A stretch of 10,133 bases of DNA from Gemmatimonadota bacterium (GTDB lineage: Bacteria; GCA-2686955): contig NYZA01000037.1 in assembly GCA_002686955.1 (NCBI GenBank), positions 1 through 10,133 on the forward strand. Reading direction: 5' to 3'. The notes under the pieces are model-generated. The model searched no databases and was not told the origin of the DNA. It worked only from the letters and a program-made list of their open reading frames with translations. Every line of letters starts with the position of its first letter. The first letter of the stretch is position 1. Below, piece by piece: positions 5,074 through 10,133 of this stretch. The translations under genes were made by a program, and so were the position numbers.

Positions 5074-6903
5074 ATGCTTCACACCGACTCCACGAACGAC
5101 GAGGCCCGCTACTGCGTCGGGATCGATCTCGGCACGACCAACTGCTGCCTTTCCTTCGTGCCCCGCGATGGGAGCGGGAACGATCTTCGGGTGCTCGATG
5201 TGCCGCAGCTCGTGCGCGAGGGAGAGGTCAACGGCGGGCCGCTGCTCCCCTCCTTCCTCTATATGGTGGCCGAGGCCGAGCGACGAACGGGGGCGTGGCG
5301 GCTCCCCTGGCAGGAAGAGGATGGGGACCGTACCGCGGGAGCGCTGGCACGCGATCGGGGTGCGCAGGTGCCCGATCGACTGGTCTCTTCGGCAAAGTCG
5401 TGGCTCTGCTATGGCGACGCCGATCGCGAGGGTCCGATTCTGCCCTGGGAAGCGCCCGATGGGATCCCTCGCGTCTCGCCGGTCGATGCATCGGCCGCCT
5501 ATCTGGCCCATCTGCGCGATGCATGGAATGTGGTCATGGCCAAAGGCGATCCGGCGCTCGCGCTCGAACGCCAGGCGGTTGTGTTGACCGTACCCGCCTC
5601 TTTCGATGCGGTCGCGCGCGAGCTGACGGTTCGGGCGGCGGAAAAAGTGGGGCTTCGCGATCTGACACTGCTCGAGGAGCCACAAGCGGCACTTTATGCC
5701 TGGATCGCCGATCGGGGCGCCCACTGGCGAGACGAGCTCGATATCGGCGATCGATTGCTCGTGCTCGACATCGGCGGCGGTACAACCGATCTCAGTCTGA
5801 TCGAGGTGGCCGAAGAGGATGGCGAACTTGCACTCAAGCGGGTGGCGGTCGGCGACCACATACTTCTAGGTGGCGACAATATGGACCTGACTCTGGCCCA
5901 CGTCACCGCACAACGCCTCGCTCCCGAGGGCCGGCTCGACCGCTGGCAGATGCAGCAGCTCGTCCACGCCTGCCGAGCGGCGAAAGAGACACTTTTCGAG
6001 AACCCCGATGCCGGACCTAGACCGCTCACCGTCGTCGGCAGAGGATCGTCGCTCATCGCCGCCACGCTGCGCACCGAGCTCACCCGAGAAGAGAGCGAGA
6101 CAGTGCTGGTCGACGGCTTTTTTCCGCGCTGCGCTCGCTCCGCGCGCCCGGAGATCCATACGGGCGGTTTGCGCGAGATCGGCCTCCCTTATGCCGCCGA
6201 CCCCGCCATCACGCGACACTTGGCCGCCTTCGTCGATCGCGACGATCGGCTGCCGACCGCCCTGCTCTTCAACGGGGGCGTGATGAAGGCCAAGCGCTTG
6301 AGGAATCGCGTCGCCGAGGTCGTCGGGAATTGGACCGAGGGACCGGGAACGCGCGTCCTCTCGACGGCCGATCTCGATGTGGCCGTGGCGCGTGGTGCCG
6401 CCTACTACGGACTGGCGCGGCGCGGAGAGGGCATTCGAATCCGCGGGGGCACCGCGAGAGGCTACTACATCGGCGTCGAGGCGGCGCGGCCGGCGGTTCC
6501 CGGGATCCCGGCACCGATTCTGGCTCTCTGCGTTGCTCCCCAGGGCATGGAAGAGGGGAGCGAAACGCGTCTCGACGAGAGAGAGTTCGCGGTGGTGGTA
6601 GGAGAGCGGGCGGAGTTCCGCTTCTTCTCATCGATTCGCCGCTCCGAAGACCTGGCCGGAAAAGTCGTCGATCGGTGGGAACCGGACGAAATCACGGAGC
6701 TGAGCCCGATCGTGACCCAACTCGATCCGAGAGAGATCGTCGCAGACACAGAAGAGCGGACCGCCGTACCGGTGCAGCTTCACACCCGAGTCACCGAGAT
6801 CGGAACCCTTGAGCTTTACTTCTTGGGCCGCGAGGATGGCCAGAGATGGCGGCTCGAGTTCGACGTCAAAGAGCACCGTCGAGGACATGGAGAACCTGAA
6901 TGA
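5074..6903 (+). CDS. Hsp70-family ATPase (YegD/DUF3731-type, divergent DnaK relative)
   Basis: A 609-aa cytoplasmic chaperone-like ATPase. The actin-fold nucleotide-binding domain spans about residues 12-440: phosphate-1 VGIDLGTTNCCLSF (15-28), VLTVPASFD, connect-1 LLEEPQAALYAW (199-210), phosphate-2 LVLDIGGGTTDLSLIEV (229-245), LLGGDNMDL (264-272) and adenosine motif LLFNGGVMKAKRLR (397-410). The remaining ~165 residues are beta-rich, ending GTLELYFLGREDGQRWRLEF, the C-terminus seen in non-canonical Hsp70 proteins. They replace the canonical peptide-binding domain and helical lid, so this is not DnaK and no EEVD-like tail exists. Members are often paired with a second large Hsp70-like protein; none is here. 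The start ATG 5074 lies downstream of the extended -10 and has no Shine-Dalgarno match (C-rich leader of about 34 nt). First gene of an operon with Rid and AIM24 genes. No DnaJ or GrpE nearby. Confidence 0.88.
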   Translation: MLHTDSTNDEARYCVGIDLGTTNCCLSFVPRDGSGNDLRVLDVPQLVREGEVNGGPLLPSFLYMVAEAERRTGAWRLPWQEEDGDRTAGALARDRGAQVPDRLVSSAKSWLCYGDADREGPILPWEAPDGIPRVSPVDASAAYLAHLRDAWNVVMAKGDPALALERQAVVLTVPASFDAVARELTVRAAEKVGLRDLTLLEEPQAALYAWIADRGAHWRDELDIGDRLLVLDIGGGTTDLSLIEVAEEDGELALKRVAVGDHILLGGDNMDLTLAHVTAQRLAPEGRLDRWQMQQLVHACRAAKETLFENPDAGPRPLTVVGRGSSLIAATLRTELTREESETVLVDGFFPRCARSARPEIHTGGLREIGLPYAADPAITRHLAAFVDRDDRLPTALLFNGGVMKAKRLRNRVAEVVGNWTEGPGTRVLSTADLDVAVARGAAYYGLARRGEGIRIRGGTARGYYIGVEAARPAVPGIPAPILALCVAPQGMEEGSETRLDEREFAVVVGERAEFRFFSSIRRSEDLAGKVVDRWEPDEITELSPIVTQLDPREIVADTEERTAVPVQLHTRVTEIGTLELYFLGREDGQRWRLEFDVKEHRRGHGEPE

Positions 6904-7499
6904 ACGCGAGAAACACAGAGTCGGATTTCGGTCGATTGCTGACCAAGCCGCGCAGCTCCGCCGAACGGGAGGAGATGGTCCATCTGGGGTTGTTGGACGA
7001 ACAGGGACTGCCTCTGCCGCCGCACTCCGAGTCGGGCAGCAACAACACCGGCGCGGGATCGATTTCCAAGGTGCCGATCGTCAATCCAGCGGTTCTCAAC
7101 GAGGCGTACGACTACCCGATCCCCTCGTCGTTTTCACGGGGGTTGCGGGTCGAGGTCAAAACGGGCAACAGTATTCTCTGGATATCGGGCACGGCGAGCG
7201 TCGACGAGAATGGGGAGACCGCTCATCGGGGCGATTTTCGCGCGCAATGCTGGCGCACCTGGCGGAACATCTCCGAGCTGCTACGGTCCCAAGGCGCCAA
7301 CTGGCACGATATCGTCAGAACGACCTGCTACCTTCGTGACATCGAGCGCGACTACGAGGATTTCAACGAGATTCGTACACATTTCTTCCTTATGCAGAAC
7401 CTCGATCCCCTGCCGGCCAGCACCGGTATTCAGGCTCGACTGTGCCGAGAGGATTTGCTGGTAGAGATCGAAGCAATTGCGATTCTCCCGGGGTCGTAG
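6900..7499 (+). CDS. Rid/YjgF/UK114-family protein lacking the RidA arginine
   Basis: A 199-aa protein whose residues about 70-197 form a Rid (YjgF/YER057c/UK114) domain, usually a trimer with ligand sites between subunits. Diagnostic stretches are ILWISGTASVDENGET, FRAQCWRTWRNISELL, IVRTTCYLRDIERDYEDFNE and DPLPASTGIQARLCREDLLVEIEAIAI. Archetypal RidA deaminates 2-aminoacrylate-type enamines with an Arg in its P-A-R-S motif (Arg105 in E. coli); here the matching motif is P-A-S-T, so that activity is not expected. The C-terminal pattern ASTGI-x-A-x-LCR-x-DLLVEIEA recalls Rid-like domains of the chorismatase group, but the missing N-terminal domain argues against that enzyme. Residues 1-65 are a polar extension absent from small Rid proteins. 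The ATG overlaps the Hsp70-like TGA (ATGA), indicating translational coupling. The ligand is unknown. Confidence 0.82.
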   Translation: MNARNTESDFGRLLTKPRSSAEREEMVHLGLLDEQGLPLPPHSESGSNNTGAGSISKVPIVNPAVLNEAYDYPIPSSFSRGLRVEVKTGNSILWISGTASVDENGETAHRGDFRAQCWRTWRNISELLRSQGANWHDIVRTTCYLRDIERDYEDFNEIRTHFFLMQNLDPLPASTGIQARLCREDLLVEIEAIAILPGS

Positions 7500-7517
7500 A
7501 GTCGAGAGGAAGAGGCG

Positions 7518-8294
7518 ATGGCGGCGGACGTGATCGACTACCGGATCTTCGGTGACGATATTCAGTTGGTGGAGATCGAGCTCGATCCGGGCGAGGGAGT
7601 TCGGGCCGAGGTCGGGACCATGACCTATATGGAGGAGGGCATCGAGATGCAGACCTCCACCGGCGGTGGGCTCTTCAAGGGCTTCAAGAGGATGATCACG
7701 GGGGAGAGTTTCTTCATCACCACCTTCCTGCACAACGGCGGCGGCAAGGGGCATGTGGCCTTCGCGGCTCCCTATCCCGGCAAGATCATCCCGCTCGATC
7801 TCGATCAGATGGGCGGCACCTTCATCTGCCAGAAAGATGCATTCCTGTGCGCCGCGCAAGGGATCGAGATCGAAGTCGCGTTCACCAAGCGGCTCGGGGC
7901 GGGGCTCTTCGGTGGAGAAGGGTTCATCCTGCAACGGCTCACCGGAGACGGACGCGCCTTCGTCCACGCCGGCGGCACGATCATCCGCAAAGACCTCACC
8001 GCTGGAGAGACCCTGCGGATCGACACGGGCTGTCTGGTCGGCCTGACGAACTCGGTGGAGTACGACATCCGCTTCGTCGGTGGGTTCAAGAACGCCCTCT
8101 TCGGTGGAGAGGGGCTCTTCCTGGCCCATCTGAAAGGACCGGGAACGGCCTATCTGCAGAGTTTGCCCTTCTCGCGACTGGCGGATCGAGTGCTGGCGGC
8201 GTCCCGCTCGATGAAACGGGGCGAGAAGAAGGGGATCGCCGGCGTGGGCGGCGACATGCTGGGCGGACTTCTCGGGGGAGATGAGAACTTCTGA
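7518..8294 (+). CDS. AIM24 / TIGR00266-family protein
   Basis: A 258-aa soluble protein of the AIM24 (TIGR00266) family, whose bacterial function is not established; yeast Aim24 acts in mitochondrial inner-membrane organisation. The sequence follows the family throughout: [20 protein letters not shown] (about 32-51), [35 protein letters not shown], then two related halves with [20 protein letters not shown] and [20 protein letters not shown]. The repeated GLFGGEG/ALFGGEG motif reflects the duplicated double-stranded beta-helix fold. It ends in a Gly-rich tail ([20 protein letters not shown]) after a basic segment. The start ATG 7518 follows GAGGAAGAGG closely and is 18 bp after the Rid stop. 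Third gene of the Hsp70-like operon. Its end is 9 bp from the converging hypothetical gene, and no terminator is seen between them. Confidence 0.9.
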   Translation: MAADVIDYRIFGDDIQLVEIELDPGEGVRAEVGTMTYMEEGIEMQTSTGGGLFKGFKRMITGESFFITTFLHNGGGKGHVAFAAPYPGKIIPLDLDQMGGTFICQKDAFLCAAQGIEIEVAFTKRLGAGLFGGEGFILQRLTGDGRAFVHAGGTIIRKDLTAGETLRIDTGCLVGLTNSVEYDIRFVGGFKNALFGGEGLFLAHLKGPGTAYLQSLPFSRLADRVLAASRSMKRGEKKGIAGVGGDMLGGLLGGDENF

Positions 8295-8303
8295 GGAAAC
8301 CCT

Positions 8304-8873
8304 CTATTCGACGACCGGTCCCAACAGATTCGTGAGGCGCGTCAGCTCCCCTGCTCGCGCGCCGACCAGCGCCTGGAAGGGAAACTCGTCGCCCGGCTCC
8401 GCGGAGCTCGGAACGATCCAGGGAAGGTTCAAAACACCCGTGCCGGGTAGATCGCCGCCCTCTCCCGACCACCGAAGAGGCCGGATACTCAGGTCGCCGT
8501 GCTGGGTCGGCACCGTTGAATCGAGCATGACGATCGCGGTGTGGGTGCGACGGGGCAGATGGTAGATCGTGTCGGTAAGCAAAAGTGAGCGGACCAAAGT
8601 GCTCCGAACCCCCCACCGAGGCTCCTTGCCTCTCGAACCCTCGCGCCGTTCGTGATTGCCGGGAATCCAGGCGCGGACGGCGTCGCGGCAGAGCGGCTCT
8701 TGCTGATCCCAAAAACCTGTCGCGAACTCTCCACCAACCGGCCTCTTCGCCTCGTGGCAGCGCGGGGGACAAGAGGAAGATCGCGTCGTTGTCGTATGAG
8801 AGGTCACCGAGAACGAGATGGCGTCCCACACCATTCGGCTTGCAACCGCGCGATACGAGCCATAGGGGCTCAT
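8304..8873 (-). CDS. Hypothetical protein coupled to surE; middle part apparently out of frame
   Basis: No family recognised. As written the frame gives 189 aa from the ATG that overlaps the surE TGA (ATGA, 8870-8873), a strong sign of a real coupled gene. The N-terminus (MSPYGSYRAVASRMVW) and the C-terminal two-thirds (from WDQQEPLCRDAVRAW through TDTIYHLPRRTHTAIVMLDS to the end LTRLTNLLGPVVE) look like protein. The stretch between, SHTTTTRSSSCPPRCHEAK and on, is Ser/Thr/Arg/Cys-rich text typical of a wrong frame. The adjacent frame there reads GRHLVLGDLSYDNDAIFLL and SPALPRGEEAGWWRVRDR. One added base in the CCC run at 8825-8827 and one fewer in the A5 run at 8711-8715 would restore a continuous sequence. 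Either the assembly has two small errors or the gene tolerates compensating shifts. No signal peptide or membrane segment. Confidence 0.6.
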   Translation of the reverse strand: MSPYGSYRAVASRMVWDAISFSVTSHTTTTRSSSCPPRCHEAKRPVGGEFATGFWDQQEPLCRDAVRAWIPGNHERREGSRGKEPRWGVRSTLVRSLLLTDTIYHLPRRTHTAIVMLDSTVPTQHGDLSIRPLRWSGEGGDLPGTGVLNLPWIVPSSAEPGDEFPFQALVGARAGELTRLTNLLGPVVE

Positions 8874-9667
8874 GGCGCGGACGGAGGTAGATCGGGGGCC
8901 GGAACGCCGCCGAGCTCCGCGAAGCGCCCCTCCATCGACCTCAACATTGCCCAATCCGTCAGGTCGTAGTGGATCGGGCAGATCGATATGAAGCCTTCGG
9001 CGACGGCGGTTTCGTCCGATCCCGGGGGTTCGGGACGATCCTCCTTCTCTCCCTCCATCCAGTAGTAGGTGCGGTTGCGCGGGTCGGTCCTTTCGATGAA
9101 GTTCTCCACGTAGCGCGCCCGGCCTTGGCGGGTGTAGCGTACGCCGCGGATCTCGCCACGCGGCAGGGGCGGCATGTTGACGTTGAGCAAGGTGCCCCTG
9201 GGCAGCCCGTGCTCGCGAAGATCACGGACCAGCTCGCGTGCGACCCAGATGCTCGGTTCGTAGTCTCTGAACTCGAACGAGGCAATGGAGATGGCGATCG
9301 AGGGGATCCCCAGAATCGTCCCCTCGGTGGCGGCCGAGACCGTTCCGGAGTAGAGGACGTTGGTACCGGTGTTGGCGCCGCGGTTGATTCCGCTGAGCAC
9401 GAGGTCGGGGGGCTCGGGCAGGAGCGCCTGAATCGCCAGCTTCACACAGTCCGCCGGTGTGCCCGAGACGGCGACGCCCAGCTCCTTGTCACCGTCGTGC
9501 ATCCGTTCTATCCACAGCGGTTCGAAGAGGGTGATGGCGTGCCCGACGGCGCTACGCTCGACCGCCGGAGCCACTACGTGGACCGTGCCGAGGTCTTCGA
9601 CCGCCTCGGCCAACGCGCGCAGGCCGGGAGCGTGGATTCCGTCGTCGTTCGTTACGAGGATTCGCAT
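8870..9667 (-). CDS. surE: 5'/3'-nucleotidase SurE
   Basis: A 265-aa SurE-family phosphatase (EC 3.1.3.5) that dephosphorylates nucleoside 5'- and 3'-monophosphates with a divalent metal; a cytoplasmic stationary-phase survival protein. The signature is complete: MRILVTNDDGIHAPG with metal-binding Asp8 and Asp9, VVAPAVERSAVGHAIT with Ser39, SGTPADCVKLA (68-78), and LSGINRGANTGTNVLYSGTV with Asn95 (91-110), then AATEG. The C-terminal part carries RGEIRGVRYTRQGRARY and a family-typical EGFISICPIHYDLTDW. Length matches the family. The start is ATG 9667, preceded by the purine-rich GAGGAAAAGAGAG. Its stop overlaps the next gene's ATG. It is divergent from an M1 peptidase gene, 47 bp away. The usual companion pcm is absent here. 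Confidence 0.95.
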   Translation of the reverse strand: MRILVTNDDGIHAPGLRALAEAVEDLGTVHVVAPAVERSAVGHAITLFEPLWIERMHDGDKELGVAVSGTPADCVKLAIQALLPEPPDLVLSGINRGANTGTNVLYSGTVSAATEGTILGIPSIAISIASFEFRDYEPSIWVARELVRDLREHGLPRGTLLNVNMPPLPRGEIRGVRYTRQGRARYVENFIERTDPRNRTYYWMEGEKEDRPEPPGSDETAVAEGFISICPIHYDLTDWAMLRSMEGRFAELGGVPAPDLPPSAP

Positions 9668-9709
9668 TCGCTACTCTCTTTTCCTCGACCACAGGTCGAT
9701 GCGACAATC

Positions 9710-9721
9710 GTAGCATGCTAC
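9710..9721. promoter_or_regulatory. 12-bp palindrome across the M1-peptidase start codon
   Basis: GTAGCATGCTAC is a perfect palindrome whose centre is the ATG at 9715-9717. It lies in the 47-bp gap shared with surE. It may be chance, an operator, or an mRNA element that hides the start codon. Confidence 0.3.
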
Positions 9722-10133
9722 ATATTGGTCCCCTTCTCGTCGCGGGCGTTCTGGTGCCCGCATCGCCGCGGCTCGCCGGCGACGGCTACGAGCTGCTCCG
9801 AGAAGCTCGGGGCAAGGCCGCCGGATCGTGGACCGCTCCGGTGGCGAACGAAGTCGATCACGGCTTCGATGTGCTGCGCTACGAACTCTTCCTCTGGACC
9901 GATCTGGAAGCGGGGGAGATCCACGGCAATTCGACGATCCAGATCGTGGGGACCGCGCCCTTGCTCGACGAGATCGGCTTGCACTTGGCGGATCTGCAGG
10001 TCGATACCGTCCGTGTCGCCGAGGCGGCCGCGGATCACATACACGAAGGGGACTCGCTCCGGGTGATTCCGGCGCATGCGCTGGCGGCGGGAGACACGAC
10101 CGAGATCCAGATCGCCTACTCCGGCTCACCCTC
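9715..10133 (+). CDS. M1-family metallopeptidase, N-terminal part (runs off the window)
   Basis: The frame is open from ATG 9715 to the window end (139 codons and two bases), so only the N-terminus is seen. Residues 1-21 look like a signal peptide (LLVAGVLVPASPRLA). From about residue 52 the text matches the beta-sandwich N-terminal domain of M1 aminopeptidases: FDVLRYELFLWTDLEAGEIHGNSTIQIVG, LLDEIGLHLADLQVDTVRV, DSLRVIPAHALAAGDTTEIQIAYSGSP. The expected catalytic GxMEN and HExxH-x18-E motifs would lie beyond the window, so activity cannot be judged. An exported zinc aminopeptidase is the likeliest product. The ribosome site is weak (AGG about 20 nt upstream), and the start codon sits inside a 12-bp palindrome. 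It is divergent from surE by 47 bp, so their promoters must overlap. Confidence 0.75.
   Translation, partial: MLHIGPLLVAGVLVPASPRLAGDGYELLREARGKAAGSWTAPVANEVDHGFDVLRYELFLWTDLEAGEIHGNSTIQIVGTAPLLDEIGLHLADLQVDTVRVAEAAADHIHEGDSLRVIPAHALAAGDTTEIQIAYSGSP

Noticed and set aside
5050-5859. 269-codon minus-strand open frame
   Set aside because: Complement of the Hsp70-like nucleotide-binding domain; no motif of its own.
7281-8129. 282-codon minus-strand open frame
   Set aside because: Antisense to the Rid and AIM24 genes, both with strong family signatures on the plus strand.
8969-10066. 365-codon plus-strand open frame
   Set aside because: It covers surE antisense and then the M1-peptidase start in a wrong frame. 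The true plus-strand gene begins at 9715 in another frame.
1-10133. Many CGATCG/GATC sites along the window
   Set aside because: Largely explained by codon use (GAT, ATC and CGN codons in a GC-rich genome); no spaced array or cluster was evident.

Overview
The window is high-GC bacterial DNA with short intergenic gaps and genes on both strands. A lipoprotein signal, an OmpA-type outer-membrane protein with a peptidoglycan-binding domain, and SurE point to a Gram-negative (two-membrane) organism. Lineage cannot be fixed from the sequence. The style fits a poorly cultured high-GC group such as the Myxococcota or Acidobacteriota, but that is only an impression. No tRNA, rRNA, CRISPR array, insertion sequence or phage gene was seen.

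Left part (1-2333, minus strand). A small secreted cysteine-rich protein with a carboxypeptidase-regulatory-like fold (953-1348) is followed, 10 bp after its stop, by a short histidine kinase (148-942) whose phospho-acceptor histidine is an arginine. Upstream lies a structured leader with several perfect inverted repeats, then a hypothetical gene that seems to carry a frameshift (1631-2079). Next comes a 254-bp gap holding a hairpin behind ompA and a plus-strand hairpin-plus-T7 terminator with no obvious plus-strand gene.

Middle part. An OmpA-family porin-like protein (2334-3470, minus) diverges from a putative zinc-metalloprotease lipoprotein (3631-4272, plus). The latter converges, 3 bp apart, with a CvpA-family membrane protein (4276-4932, minus).

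The 141-bp divergent region 4933-5073 holds a perfect 20-bp palindrome and an extended -10 box (TGGTATAAT). It drives a compact plus-strand operon: an Hsp70-like ATPase (5074-6903), a Rid/YjgF-family protein (ATGA overlap, 6900-7499) and an AIM24/TIGR00266-family protein (7518-8294). This unusual chaperone-like, Rid and AIM24 grouping is the best candidate for an undescribed functional unit.

Right part. On the minus strand surE (8870-9667) is coupled by an ATGA overlap to a hypothetical gene (8304-8873). The middle of that gene appears to be read out of frame between two compensating one-base shifts. Divergent from surE by 47 bp is the 5' part of an M1-family metallopeptidase gene (9715 to the window end).

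All family calls come from reading motifs by eye. No database search was possible.
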